Assembly: GCA_025463005.1 (NCBI GenBank)
Contig: JAOAPR010000216.1
Location: 1-54,855, forward strand
Length of the DNA: 54,855 nt
DNA from: Bryobacterales bacterium
GTDB lineage: Bacteria > Acidobacteriota > Terriglobia > Bryobacterales > Bryobacteraceae
Direction of reading: 5' to 3'
The notes beneath the pieces are model-generated. The model was not told the origin of the DNA and searched no databases. It worked only from the letters and a program-made list of their open reading frames with translations. This document shows, one piece after another, positions 1 through 8,445 of the stretch (position 1 is the stretch's first letter; each line of letters opens with the position of its first letter). The translations under genes were made by a program, and so were the position numbers.

Positions 1-314
1 ACGCCGTTCACCGTGAACCGGTAATTGTAAACGGCGGCACGCAGCGGGCCCAGTGTCAGGGTCCACACGCCGTCCGGACCCTTGGTCATGGTCTGCGCGC
101 CGGTCGCGAAATCGCCCGATACGGTCACAGTCGTCGCTTCGGGAGCGTGCAGCCGGAAGGTGACTTTCCGGTCGGCGCTTACTTCGTACCCTGGCACCGC
201 GGGCGCGGCGCGTCCCCCGCCTTTGGCGGCTCCTTTACCCGGGGCGGGAGGTGCTTGCGCGAGAAGCAGCGAGCTGAGCGTGAACGAGACAGCAAGTACC
301 AGGATTTTTCGCAT
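1..314 (-). CDS. Esterase-like protein with N-terminal E-set domain (partial, N-terminus only)
   Basis: Only the first 104 codons are in the window; the gene runs leftward off the edge. The product begins with a secretion signal (MRKILVLAVSF, then a hydrophobic stretch ending near LLLAQA), a Gly/Ala/Pro linker, and a beta-rich segment (VTFRLHAPEATTVTVSGDF, then DGVWTLTLGPL and YNYRFTVNG) typical of the immunoglobulin-like E-set module that precedes enterochelin-esterase-type alpha/beta hydrolases in secreted bacterial esterases. The catalytic part is not visible, so the hydrolase call is inference. The ATG shares one base with the TAA of the upstream cupin gene and an AAAGGAAAG ribosome site precedes it, so translation is probably coupled. 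A CBM48 glycoside hydrolase is an alternative. Confidence 0.7.
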   Translation of the reverse strand, partial: MRKILVLAVSFTLSSLLLAQAPPAPGKGAAKGGGRAAPAVPGYEVSADRKVTFRLHAPEATTVTVSGDFATGAQTMTKGPDGVWTLTLGPLRAAVYNYRFTVNG

Positions 315-922
315 TACTTTCCTTTGGCTTTGCCTTTTCCGTTGGTCACAGGACTCTTCAAATACGCCTGCGATGCGGTCTCATCCTTCAACGGCAGCAC
401 TTTGTCCGGATCGATCCGTACCATGACGTAGCGGATGTGATCGTCAATCTTGGTGAACCAGTGACCGGTACCGGCCGGGATTACAATTACATCGCCCGCT
501 TTGAGCTCGTGCGTCACGCCGTTACGAATCGTCGAGCCGCCGTTGCCGGGTCCGTTGAACTCGCGAACCGTCTGCAGGTCGGCCGGCCGGCGCGTCATGT
601 CGGCGATATCGGGGCCAGTGACCAGCGTCGCCGACCCGTCGATCACGTGATAGACCTCACTCACGAGATCGTGCTCGGCCACGGAATCATTCGCGGGTTT
701 GTCCAGCTTGCCGCGATAGACCACGCCGATCCCGATATTCGCCTTTCCGATACTCACCGCCCGAGTCTGTTGATCGGTGAGGCCGTTGTCCTGGGCCCGT
801 TTCAGATAGGCCTGTATTTCCTCGTTGCTCACGTAGCTCGCATTGCACTTGTTACAGGTCGGCTGCTGCGCCGACAGCGCGAACAGAGCGACCACCACTC
901 CCAGCATTAGTTTTTTGCCCAT
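314..922 (-). CDS. Secreted cupin-domain protein
   Basis: A 202-residue protein with an N-terminal signal peptide (GKKLMLGVVVALFALSAQ) and a short Cys pair (TCNKCNA) just after it. The rest is a single cupin barrel: one metal-binding half carries the E and H of SEVYHVIDG, the other is AGDVIVIPAGTGHWF. The start is the ATG at 922, which has an AGAGGAAG ribosome site; a longer in-frame start at 949 would run into the upstream gene. The C-terminal tail is basic (GKGKAKGK). It lies 11 bases downstream of the NHL-repeat gene and overlaps the esterase start by one base, so the three form one leftward transcript. Substrate unknown; the cupin fold supports both enzymes and sugar-binding proteins. Confidence 0.75.
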   Translation of the reverse strand: MGKKLMLGVVVALFALSAQQPTCNKCNASYVSNEEIQAYLKRAQDNGLTDQQTRAVSIGKANIGIGVVYRGKLDKPANDSVAEHDLVSEVYHVIDGSATLVTGPDIADMTRRPADLQTVREFNGPGNGGSTIRNGVTHELKAGDVIVIPAGTGHWFTKIDDHIRYVMVRIDPDKVLPLKDETASQAYLKSPVTNGKGKAKGK

Positions 923-933
923 GGATGCTTCCT

Positions 934-2199
934 CTACTTCTTCGGCCAAGCCGGACCCTGATCCTTCTTCGCCACAGCCGCCAGGCCCTTGTACATAAAC
1001 CGTTGGACGCGCTGTCCGCGATAGGTCTCGGTGGTATAGATGTTGCCCTTCGAATCGACGGCGATGCTATGCACGCCGTAGAACAAGCCGGGCTGCCGGC
1101 CGCCGTCGCCGAAACTGGTCAGCAATTCGAGCGTCTGGCGCTCGATGATGTGGACCTTGTCGTTTTCCCCGTCGGCCAGGTAGATGTATTTCTGCTGTGG
1201 ATCTTTCGAGAACGCAATGTCCCACACCGATCCGGAACCGAGCGTCTCTTTGTTGTAGAACATCTCTTTGATGAAAGTTCCGTCGGGTTTGAACACTTGC
1301 ACCCGGTCATTGACGCGATCGCAGACATACAACATGTTGTCGACCGACAGCTCGGCGCAATGCACCGGGTTGCGGAACTGCTGCGGCGGCGGAGCTTTGG
1401 GATCGTACGGCCCCTGATCTACATCGTCCGGACGTTTGCCATACGCGCCCCAATGCCGTTTGTACTTTCCGGTGTCGGCGTCAAACACGATCACGCGATG
1501 GTTGCCATAGCCGTCGGCGACGTACAACTCATTGGTCTTCGGGTCGATGGTCAGCTTGGCCGGTAAGCGAAGGTTCTCGAGGTCGTTGCTGCCCTTGCTG
1601 CGGCCAGGCTTGCCGATCTGCATCAGGAACTTGCCTTCCTGCGTGAACTTGAGAACCATGTTGTCGTTGAACGACTGGACACCGCCCACCTGGCCCTCTT
1701 CGAGCTTAAATTCCTGTTTGGCCTGCTTGCCTTTACCGTCCTTGGTGGCCGCCTGCGCAGCGCCGCGGCCGTTCCCGCCGATCCAGACGTTGCCTTTGTA
1801 ATCGACTGTGATTCCGTGGTTCGAATCCGGCCAGTTGTAGCCTTCTCCAGGACCACCCCAGTGATGGAGGAGGTTCCCCTGTTGATCGAATTCCAGAACC
1901 GGTGGTGCGGGCGCACAGCATTGAGCGGTCGGCGGATTGGTGGTGGCATGAACTTCGCCCGCTTCGAGCGATCCGGCGCGATGGATGATCCACACGTGAT
2001 CCTGCGCGTCGACCGATACGCCGATGGTCTGGCCGAGGATCCAATGGTTAGGCAGCGGCTTCGGCCACAGCGGATCCACTTCGAATCGGGGCGCCATCAC
2101 GCTTGCGCCCTCGGCTCGCTTGGCGAGCACCTCCGACCCAATCCACAGCCCGCCCAATGTCGCCACGAAGGCGGCGCCCACGTACAAATTACGTCTCAT
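934..2199 (-). CDS. NHL-repeat beta-propeller protein, membrane-anchored or secreted
   Basis: A 421-residue protein with an N-terminal hydrophobic anchor (residues 4-22) followed by a propeller built of NHL-type repeats. Repeating blades show the pattern of G-I-x-V-D-x-x-G-N-V/I-W/Y, for example HGITVDYKGNVWIGGNG, LTIDPKTNELYVADGYGNHRV and HSIAVDSKGNIYTTETYRG. This architecture resembles the lyase half of peptidyl-alpha-hydroxyglycine alpha-amidating enzymes and many acidobacterial secreted propellers; no catalytic assignment is safe. A Cys pair (AQCCAP) near residue 94 is unusual. An AAGGGGTGA ribosome site lies upstream of the ATG. It is the first gene of the leftward set with the cupin and esterase-like genes. 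Confidence 0.8.
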   Translation of the reverse strand: MRRNLYVGAAFVATLGGLWIGSEVLAKRAEGASVMAPRFEVDPLWPKPLPNHWILGQTIGVSVDAQDHVWIIHRAGSLEAGEVHATTNPPTAQCCAPAPPVLEFDQQGNLLHHWGGPGEGYNWPDSNHGITVDYKGNVWIGGNGRGAAQAATKDGKGKQAKQEFKLEEGQVGGVQSFNDNMVLKFTQEGKFLMQIGKPGRSKGSNDLENLRLPAKLTIDPKTNELYVADGYGNHRVIVFDADTGKYKRHWGAYGKRPDDVDQGPYDPKAPPPQQFRNPVHCAELSVDNMLYVCDRVNDRVQVFKPDGTFIKEMFYNKETLGSGSVWDIAFSKDPQQKYIYLADGENDKVHIIERQTLELLTSFGDGGRQPGLFYGVHSIAVDSKGNIYTTETYRGQRVQRFMYKGLAAVAKKDQGPAWPKK

Positions 2200-2349
2200 G
2201 CTGTCACCCCTTTCCGATCGCCTCAGCTTACTCCAGAGCAGAGCCAGTATATAGCAAATGTGGTCATCCGGAGGCAGACGTCTGCGGGCCGCTTTGATCC
2301 CCTTGACTCCGCGGGAACCTGGGCGGATGATTCCTCCGGGAGGTCAAGT

Positions 2350-2835
2350 ATGCAATCAGCCCCCGCGCTTCAAGAATCCAATATCCGGTTCGACGAACCG
2401 GTCCGATCCCTGCTTCGCAACAAAGGCCGAAACCAGGTCTGGCACATTACTCCGGAAGAGACCGTCTATCGCGCCATCGAAATCATGTCCGAACGCCAGA
2501 TCGGGTGCCTGGTGGTGCTTAGTGCCGGTCAGCTCGCCGGTATCGTATCCGAGCGGGACTATGCCCGAAAAGTGATCCTCAAAGGACGCAGCTCGCAGCA
2601 AACCCCCGTGCGCGAAATCATGAGCACTCCGGCGCTGTTCGTCACACCCGAACAGACCGTGGCCGATGCCATGCGCATTATGACCACCCGCCGCGTTCGC
2701 CACCTTCCCGTCCTCGAAGGCGACAACGTTGTGGGCATGCTTTCCATCGGCGATCTGGTGAACTGGGTAATGACGGCTCAGCAGCAAACTATCAATCATC
2801 TGCATAACTACATAGCCGGAAAATATCCAGCTTGA
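2350..2835 (+). CDS. Tandem CBS-domain protein
   Basis: The 161-residue product is almost only a pair of CBS domains (about residues 28-85 and 92-150), the module that binds adenosyl nucleotides such as AMP, ATP or SAM. Visible signatures are ERQIGCLVVLSAGQLAGIVSERD in part (GIVSERDYARKV) and RRVRHLPVLEGDNVVGMLSIGD in part (GMLSIGDLVNWV). There is no effector domain, so it probably acts as a small-molecule sensor subunit for a partner. The start was set at 2350 because GGGAGGTC precedes that ATG; a longer open frame upstream overlaps the NHL gene antisense and has no domain content. It is 31 bases from the radical SAM gene and may be co-transcribed. Confidence 0.85.
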   Translation: MQSAPALQESNIRFDEPVRSLLRNKGRNQVWHITPEETVYRAIEIMSERQIGCLVVLSAGQLAGIVSERDYARKVILKGRSSQQTPVREIMSTPALFVTPEQTVADAMRIMTTRRVRHLPVLEGDNVVGMLSIGDLVNWVMTAQQQTINHLHNYIAGKYPA

Positions 2836-2866
2836 CATCAGGCGAATAAAAGGCGAATATGGGAGC

Positions 2867-3835
2867 GTGCCTGAGTTAGTCGGCATCGCTCGCATGGCGG
2901 CTGATGCGCCGTGCCTGGAACCTAAGCGGCGCGTCCAGTATTTCGAGCTTCCTGCGCGCTCCTATCTCGCCCGTTGCGATAGCACCCGTGTGCCCTTCCG
3001 CTGGATGATCAACCCCTATCGGGGGTGCGAGTTCGGCTGCAAGTATTGCTACGCGCGCTACACACACGAGTTCATGGAACTGCGCGATCCGGAGCAGTTC
3101 GAGCGAAAAATTTACGCCAAGGCGTTCGATGCCGCGCGATTCAGCGAAGAGCTGCGGGGACTGCCGCGCGGCGAGACCATCGCCATCGGAACCGCGACCG
3201 ATCCCTATCAGCCGGCGGAGCGGCGCTACGGGATCACGCGGAAGATGCTCGAAATCTTCGCGGACACAGCAGGCTTCCATCTCGGCATCACGACCAAATC
3301 CGACCTCATTGCTCGCGACCTAGGGCTATTAAAAGAAGTGGCCCGGCGGCACTACATAAGAGTCTCGATGACGGTGACCACAGTCGATACGGAACTCGCG
3401 CGTTTGCTCGAGCCCATGGCGCCGCGGCCGGATCTTCGACTAGGGGCGGTTCGGATTCTGGCGGATGCCGGTCTGAGGGTTGTGGTGGGCTGCTCGCCCA
3501 TCATGCCGCTCATCAATGACAGTGAGAGAAGCCTGGATACTCTGGCGCGCGAAGCCGCGGCCTCCGGGGCACGCGAAATATGGGCGAACGTCTTGTTCCT
3601 CAAGCCGTGCGCGTATCAGGTCTTCCTGCCGTTTCTCGAAGAACGCTTTCCGGAACTGGTCCGCAAGTATCGCGAGCGCTATGAACGTGTAGCGTATTTG
3701 CGCGGGGCTTATCCCGAAATGATTCATGAGCGCGTCGAGCAAATCCGGAAACGCCACGGCCTGAATCGCGAACATGACGATCCCGAGCCCGAATTGTGGC
3801 CGCGCGATGCCCAGATGTCGCTGTTTGCGCCTTAG
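2867..3835 (+). CDS. Radical SAM protein, spore-photoproduct-lyase-like (PA0069/Rv2578c-type)
   Basis: A 322-residue radical SAM enzyme. The 4Fe-4S ligands are C54, C58 and C61 (CEFGCKYC), followed by YARYTHEFMEL, which is characteristic of the Rv2578c/PA0069 group related to spore photoproduct lyase. Further family blocks are GTATDPYQPAERRYGITR and ITTKSDLIARD. The reaction of this group is not established; DNA-repair lyase activity is known for spore photoproduct lyase but cannot be assumed here. The start is a GTG at 2867; an ATG at 2894 is possible but has no ribosome site. Ends 19 bases before the methyltransferase start and probably ends its transcript there. Confidence 0.85.
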   Translation: MPELVGIARMAADAPCLEPKRRVQYFELPARSYLARCDSTRVPFRWMINPYRGCEFGCKYCYARYTHEFMELRDPEQFERKIYAKAFDAARFSEELRGLPRGETIAIGTATDPYQPAERRYGITRKMLEIFADTAGFHLGITTKSDLIARDLGLLKEVARRHYIRVSMTVTTVDTELARLLEPMAPRPDLRLGAVRILADAGLRVVVGCSPIMPLINDSERSLDTLAREAAASGAREIWANVLFLKPCAYQVFLPFLEERFPELVRKYRERYERVAYLRGAYPEMIHERVEQIRKRHGLNREHDDPEPELWPRDAQMSLFAP

Positions 3836-3841
3836 CGTTCG

Positions 3842-3847
3842 TATAAT
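3842..3847 (+). promoter_or_regulatory. Consensus -10 box very close to a start codon (leaderless candidate)
   Basis: A perfect TATAAT ends seven bases before the ATG of the O-methyltransferase. No Shine-Dalgarno sequence separates them and no good -35 box is visible 16-18 bases upstream. If used, transcription would start at or next to the A of the ATG, giving a leaderless mRNA. Confidence 0.45.
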
Positions 3848-3854
3848 CGTACGT

Positions 3855-4877
3855 ATGACGCAACCAGCTCCATCGCCTCCGCCGCAAGCCGTGCTACTGC
3901 AGATGTTGACGGGAAAGTGGGTTTCCGCTCTCATCTCGACAATGGCGCGGTTTGGCATCGCCGACCATTTGGAAGCAGGACCCAAGAGTCCCAAGGAACT
4001 GGCTTCGCTCACTGGCACCAATGAACAGGCGCTGTATCGTGTTCTTCGCGCGGCTGCGAGCCTCGGCGTGACCACTGAGTTGGAAGACGGCCGGTTCGCG
4101 CAGACTCCTTTGTCCGATCCGCTGCGCTCTAACGCGAAACCCGGGATACGCAACTTCGCCATGATGTTTCTGGACGAGTGGCACATGCGTACCTGGACCG
4201 AGTTGCCCTGGAGCGTTCAGACCGGGCGCCCCGCGCCGTATAAGGTCTACGGAATGGGGGGATTTGAATGGTTGTCGCAAAATCCCGATCAAGCCGTGAA
4301 TTTCAACAACGCGATGACCGACCTTTCGCAGGACCAGGCGCCCGCGATCGCCCAGGCTTATGACTTTTCGCAATTCCAAAGTGTTGTGGACATTGCTGGC
4401 GGCTTGGGAACCTTGCTGGCGGCCATTCTCGAGCGCGCGCCTAAACTGCGGGGCGTGCTGTTCGAGATGCCCTACTTGATAGGTCAGGCCCACAATTCCG
4501 CGATTCTTCAGAGCTTTCGAGACCGCTGCGATTTTATCGGCGGTAATTTTTTCGAATCCGTTCCGGCGGGAGCCGATGCCTACATCATGAAGTTCATCAT
4601 CCACGATTGGGATGATGAACAGGCCACTAAGATCCTGGCGAATTGCCGGAAAGGAATCCGGCCGAGCGGGAAGTTGCTAGTTGTGGATCAGGTGGTACCT
4701 CCGCGCAACGAACCCGGTTTGGCAAAGCTGATGGATCTCGAGATGCTGGTTGCCCCGGGCGGTCGCGAAAGAACCGGACCCGAGTGGAAGGAACTGTTCG
4801 CCGCCTCCGGTTTCCGGCTGGAGCGGATCATTCCCACGCCCGCGCCACAATGCATCCTTGAAGGCGTGCCGGTCTAA
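3855..4877 (+). CDS. SAM-dependent O-methyltransferase (acetylserotonin OMT-like)
   Basis: A 340-residue protein of the plant/bacterial O-methyltransferase family. Residues 15-90 form the winged-helix dimerisation domain (GKWVSALISTMARFGIADHL); the Rossmann methyltransferase domain starts near 170 with the SAM motif VVDIAGGLG (177-185) and ends with the acceptor-site block FIIHDWDDEQATKIL, where H250 is the expected catalytic base. In this family the substrate is usually a phenolic or polyketide hydroxyl; the actual substrate here is unknown. The ATG at 3855 was chosen because a longer frame overlaps the radical SAM gene; the start has no ribosome site but a TATAAT immediately upstream. tadA follows after two bases. 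Confidence 0.85.
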   Translation: MTQPAPSPPPQAVLLQMLTGKWVSALISTMARFGIADHLEAGPKSPKELASLTGTNEQALYRVLRAAASLGVTTELEDGRFAQTPLSDPLRSNAKPGIRNFAMMFLDEWHMRTWTELPWSVQTGRPAPYKVYGMGGFEWLSQNPDQAVNFNNAMTDLSQDQAPAIAQAYDFSQFQSVVDIAGGLGTLLAAILERAPKLRGVLFEMPYLIGQAHNSAILQSFRDRCDFIGGNFFESVPAGADAYIMKFIIHDWDDEQATKILANCRKGIRPSGKLLVVDQVVPPRNEPGLAKLMDLEMLVAPGGRERTGPEWKELFAASGFRLERIIPTPAPQCILEGVPV

Positions 4878-4879
4878 AC

Positions 4880-5326
4880 TTGACGGACGAAGATTTTCTT
4901 CGAGAGGCGCTGGAGCTGGCTCGGGAAGCCGAACGCGGGGGGGAGGTCCCGGTCGGCGCGGTGCTCGTTATCGACGGCCGCGTGATGGGGCGCGGTCGAA
5001 ATTCCCCCATGGCACGCAGCGACCCCACCGCGCATGCCGAAATTCTGGCCTTGCGCGAGGCAGCCGCCGCGACCGGCAATTACCGGCTGGAAGGCTCCAC
5101 GATGTACGCGACCCTAGAGCCCTGCGTTATGTGCGCAGGTGCATTGGTGGCGGCGCGCGTATCGCGTCTGGTGTTCGGCGCGCGCGATCTCCGCTTCGGC
5201 GGAGTTCGCAGCAAGTTTCGCTTGGCGGACGCCGAGGTCCTGAATCACCGCGTCGAGATTGTCGAAGGCGTGCTGGGCGCCGAATGCGCCGAGCTGATGC
5301 AGCGGTTCTTCATTTCGCGCCGCTAG
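4880..5326 (+). CDS. tadA: tRNA-specific adenosine deaminase
   Basis: A 148-residue cytidine-deaminase-fold enzyme that converts adenosine to inosine at the wobble position of tRNA-Arg(ACG). The zinc and proton-shuttle residues are intact: H52 and E54 in HAE, C82 and C85 in PCVMC. The block EVPVGAVLV and the sequence NYRLEGSTMYATLEPC are diagnostic of TadA rather than of guanine deaminase or RibD. The start appears to be a TTG at 4880, two bases after the methyltransferase stop; no closer ATG exists in frame. Length matches the family (150-170). Ends the rightward run; the next gene is convergent 24 bases on. Confidence 0.93.
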   Translation: MTDEDFLREALELAREAERGGEVPVGAVLVIDGRVMGRGRNSPMARSDPTAHAEILALREAAAATGNYRLEGSTMYATLEPCVMCAGALVAARVSRLVFGARDLRFGGVRSKFRLADAEVLNHRVEIVEGVLGAECAELMQRFFISRR

Positions 5327-5350
5327 TTCGCCCCGCGTTCCTGCATATGT

Positions 5351-5920
5351 TCATGCCGTCCTCCCGATCGGCGGCAAGCGGGGATGCAGGGCGTTTTCCC
5401 GATGCGCAACCACGCTCGTGGCAGGCGCCATGCGGGACGGCCCGTGGAAATAGTCGTCCAGCGGAAACAGCGGATACGGCTCCAGCTCCCGGAACATGCG
5501 GCCAAGCTTTTGTTCGATCCGGTAAACGCTGTGGAAGAAGTTTCCACGATCGATTCCTAGCTTTCGCGTACACAGTTTCCAGTCCGCTCCGAGCAAAAAG
5601 TGGTACCGGAAAAGCCGATACTCGTCTTCATTCAAAGTCCGGCGTGAGACCAGGGAGAAATCCGCGATAAATTCCTCATCTTTCCTTCCCCAGGTGTTGG
5701 GCCGCTGGCGTCCCGCTTGCGGCTCCAGTGAAATGCGGCTCACGTGCCGCTCCTGGGTAACACATTTGACAAACCGGTCATAGCAGATCCGGAAGATACA
5801 GCGCAGCACGCAATTGCAGGGTGTCAACACACCCCTTCTCGCAAGACGCAATCCCGATCCATGGCATTGCGTACACTGAGGCATGGCCAGAGTGAGTGTC
5901 TCTGACCGCGTCCACTCCAT
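5351..5920 (-). CDS. Uncharacterised zinc-finger plus HTH-like protein
   Basis: Not a family I can name. The 189-residue product begins with a Cys cluster: C16 and C19 in CTQCHGSG (one half of a DnaJ-type zinc centre), then C35, C37 and C41 (CNCVLRC) and more Cys at 46 and 53. The middle (about 95-145, NEDEYRLFRYHFLLG, then LGIDRGNFFHSVYRIEQKLGR) reads like a helix-turn-helix of the sigma region-4 type: an activation-independent inference from the spacing of the helices. The C-terminal 45 residues are Pro-rich. The start at 5920 is supported by a GGAAAGGAAG ribosome site; MPQC at 5884 is an alternative. It stands alone between two differently oriented blocks. Confidence 0.65.
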   Translation of the reverse strand: MEWTRSETLTLAMPQCTQCHGSGLRLARRGVLTPCNCVLRCIFRICYDRFVKCVTQERHVSRISLEPQAGRQRPNTWGRKDEEFIADFSLVSRRTLNEDEYRLFRYHFLLGADWKLCTRKLGIDRGNFFHSVYRIEQKLGRMFRELEPYPLFPLDDYFHGPSRMAPATSVVAHRENALHPRLPPIGRTA

Positions 5921-5970
5921 ATGCAGACTTCCTTTCCACGAACATAATACCCCGTTCTGTCTTCAAAGAG

Positions 5971-6000
5971 GTACGGTAATAGTACGTCGAGTACAGTAAT
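5971..6000. repeat. Direct repeat of a 10-bp GTAC motif upstream of the zinc-finger gene
   Basis: GTACGGTAAT (5971-5980) and GTACAGTAAT (5991-6000) differ by one base and lie 20 bases apart, with a third GTAC at 5982 between them. The site is about 50-80 bases upstream of the zinc-finger/HTH start, two helical turns apart, as expected for a tandem regulator site. Function is inference. Confidence 0.45.
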
Positions 6001-6024
6001 AAGTCAAACCATATTTTTGGAAAG

Positions 6025-7152
6025 CTATGACGTTATTTCCCGATAAACGTCAAGCACGGCGCGAGCTGTGTCGCCCCAATCGAATCGTTGCGCACGAGTG
6101 CGGCCGATCCTTGATAATTGTTGCCGCCGGTTCTCATCCAGCAGCACAGAACGCAAGCCGCGGGCGACATCGAAGAGATTGTCGGGAGTAACCAGCTCGG
6201 CCGCATCCCCCACCGCTTCCACCAAGGCAGGGACATCGGAAGCCACCACGGGAGTACCGCAAGCCATAGCCTCCAGCGGTGCCAGGCCGAAGCCTTCGTA
6301 CAGCGACGGAAAGGCGAAAAGAGTGGCGGCGCGATAGAAAACTTTCAATGTGTCCAGCGGAACGAACCCAAGAAAACGCACAAAAGGCTCGACGCGCGTG
6401 GCCACCACGGCGCGCCGCACAGCGGGATATCGGGACAGCTCATCTCCGATAATCACAAGCCGGAGCTGGCTAAAAAGTGGATGGTTTTCAAGCTCGGAGC
6501 GAATCACAGCGAACGCTTCCACCAACCGTGGGACATTCTTTTGGGGACGGATAGTTCCGGCGTAGAGGATGAAAGGAGGCTGTATGGAATAGCGTTGCAG
6601 AATCTGCTGGTCCTGGCTAGTGTCGGGCGGATCAATGGAAAAACAGGGATCAGGAGCACTGTAGATAGTGCGAATGCGCTCGGTGGGAATGCGCATGAAG
6701 CTTTCGATGTCACGGCGAGTCGAATGGGACACCGCAATGATGCGCTCTGCACGCGCCGCGCCGCGCCGGTAGCGTTCCTGATGTATCGCGCCGCGGACCT
6801 CTCCGCGCGCGGGAAATAGCAGCGTGCTCATATCATGGATCGTCACAACGTAGGGTCGCGGCATCCAATAGGGCACAGAATTAAGAGGAATATGTACTAA
6901 ATCAGGATAAAGACGCCGAAGAAAAAAAGGAAATGCGGCATTTTGTATGACGTCGGTGTCAGGTCGGGTATATTCTGCAGTGTGAAAATTAGGTCCCAGT
7001 CCGGCCAGCTCTTCGTTTTGCTTGGGAAGCGTGATCAGCGTGTAGCGATTCTCCTGGTCCAGGCGAGCCAGCGCGCGAACCAGGTTGCGGATGTAGGTTC
7101 CGATGCCAAAGTCGCCCAGGCGACGGACGTCAATGACGATGTGCCGCGGCAT
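6025..7152 (-). CDS. GT4-family glycosyltransferase
   Basis: A 375-residue GT-B glycosyltransferase (family 4 retaining type) that would transfer a sugar from a nucleotide-sugar donor to a glycan or lipid at the cytoplasmic side. N-terminal half: VIDVRRLGDFGIGTYIRNL and VTIHDMSTLLFPARGE acceptor-side blocks. C-terminal half: FILYAGTIRPQKNVPRLVEA and the EX7E donor site in SLYEGFGLAPLEAMACGTP. Donor and acceptor cannot be read from sequence. It starts nine bases after the glyA stop, so it is the last gene of a LysR-rpiB-glyA string although its function is unrelated. No membrane segment. Confidence 0.88.
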   Translation of the reverse strand: MPRHIVIDVRRLGDFGIGTYIRNLVRALARLDQENRYTLITLPKQNEELAGLGPNFHTAEYTRPDTDVIQNAAFPFFLRRLYPDLVHIPLNSVPYWMPRPYVVTIHDMSTLLFPARGEVRGAIHQERYRRGAARAERIIAVSHSTRRDIESFMRIPTERIRTIYSAPDPCFSIDPPDTSQDQQILQRYSIQPPFILYAGTIRPQKNVPRLVEAFAVIRSELENHPLFSQLRLVIIGDELSRYPAVRRAVVATRVEPFVRFLGFVPLDTLKVFYRAATLFAFPSLYEGFGLAPLEAMACGTPVVASDVPALVEAVGDAAELVTPDNLFDVARGLRSVLLDENRRQQLSRIGRTRAQRFDWGDTARAVLDVYREITS

Positions 7153-7161
7153 CGGTAACTC

Positions 7162-8445
7162 TTATCGGAACGCTGCGGGCGTAAGCCTCCAGGCATACAG
7201 AGGAAAGCGATCCGTCAGGGATCGGACGCCGCGGCGGACTTCACTCGCGACCTCCTCATTATGGATTTGATCCAGAACCTGCCCGATGAGTTTCGCAACT
7301 TCGCGAATTTCGGGCTCGCGGAATCCACGTGTGGTTACGGCAGGACTTCCGAAGCGCATCCCGCTCGGATTGAACGGAGGATTCTGATCAAACGGAATCG
7401 CGTTCCGGTTGGCGGTAATGTTCGCGCGCTCCAGTGCGGATTGAGCATCCTTGCCGCGAATCCCTTTCGCGAACACATCCACCAGCAATAGATGAGTGTC
7501 GGTGCCGCCCGAGACGATCCGAAATCCCGATTGGTGCAGGCTTTCTGCCAGCGTGCGCGCATTCGCCAGCACCTGGCGCGAGTACGCCACAAATTCGGGA
7601 GTCGCGGCTTCGCGAAAGCACACCGCTTTGGCAGCGATCACGTGCACCAGCGGTCCGCCCTGTACTCCGGGGAACAGGGACTTGTCGATGGCGGCGCCGT
7701 ATTTCTCTTTCGCCAAGATAAGGCCGCTGCGCGGTCCGCGTAACGTCTTGTGGGTGGTGGAAGTGACGATATCGGCCCATTCGCACGGGTTCGGATGTAA
7801 GCCGGCCGCCACCAGCCCGGAGAAGTGTGCCATGTCGACTAGCAACAGCGCGCCCACGCTGTCGGCGATCTGGCGGAAACGTGGGAAATCCAGAGTGCGG
7901 GGATACGCGCTGCCGCCCGCGATGATCATCTTGGGCTTATGCTCCGCGGCCAACCGGGCGAGCTCGTCGTAATCGATGCGCTCGTCGTCGCGGCGCACGT
8001 TGTAGGGCACGATCTTATAAGTCTTGCCCGAGAAATTCAGCGGATTCCCGTGCGTCAGGTGCCCGCCGTGCGCCAGATTTAGCCCCAGGACGGTATCGCC
8101 CGGATTCAAAACGGCAGCGTACGCGGCCTCGTTGGCTTGCGAACCGGAGTGCGGCTGAACGTTGGCGTACTCGGCATGAAATAGCTTCTTGGCTCGCTCT
8201 CGCGCGAGAGTTTCGACGATGTCGGCGAACTCGCAGCCGCCGTAGTAGCGCTTGCCGGGATAGCCCTCCGCGTATTTATTCGTGAACACGCTGCCGGTGG
8301 CTTCGAGGATCGCCTCGGAGGTAAAGTTCTCACTCGCGATCAACTCCAAATGCGAATTCTGCCGGTCGGTTTCGCTCCGGATGGCTTCGGAGACCTCCGG
8401 ATCCACCTCTGACAGCGGGCGTGCCATGCGTTCCTGCTCAGTCAT
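7162..8445 (-). CDS. glyA: Serine hydroxymethyltransferase
   Basis: A 427-residue PLP enzyme interconverting serine plus tetrahydrofolate with glycine plus 5,10-methylene-tetrahydrofolate. Diagnostic blocks: [11 protein letters not shown] near the N-terminus, [15 protein letters not shown] (55-70), [10 protein letters not shown], the PLP-contact D204 in [10 protein letters not shown], and the Schiff-base lysine K233 in [12 protein letters not shown]. Length equals the bacterial GlyA norm. The ATG overlaps the rpiB stop in an ATGA, implying translational coupling; the glycosyltransferase follows closely. The same coupling of ribose-phosphate isomerase B with GlyA is seen in several bacterial lineages. 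Confidence 0.97.
   Translation of the reverse strand: MTEQERMARPLSEVDPEVSEAIRSETDRQNSHLELIASENFTSEAILEATGSVFTNKYAEGYPGKRYYGGCEFADIVETLARERAKKLFHAEYANVQPHSGSQANEAAYAAVLNPGDTVLGLNLAHGGHLTHGNPLNFSGKTYKIVPYNVRRDDERIDYDELARLAAEHKPKMIIAGGSAYPRTLDFPRFRQIADSVGALLLVDMAHFSGLVAAGLHPNPCEWADIVTSTTHKTLRGPRSGLILAKEKYGAAIDKSLFPGVQGGPLVHVIAAKAVCFREAATPEFVAYSRQVLANARTLAESLHQSGFRIVSGGTDTHLLLVDVFAKGIRGKDAQSALERANITANRNAIPFDQNPPFNPSGMRFGSPAVTTRGFREPEIREVAKLIGQVLDQIHNEEVASEVRRGVRSLTDRFPLYAWRLTPAAFR

Noticed and set aside
1816-2835. Long open frame extending the CBS protein upstream
   Set aside because: The first 178 codons run antisense over the NHL gene and contain no domain; the ATG at 2350 has a ribosome site and starts the conserved region.
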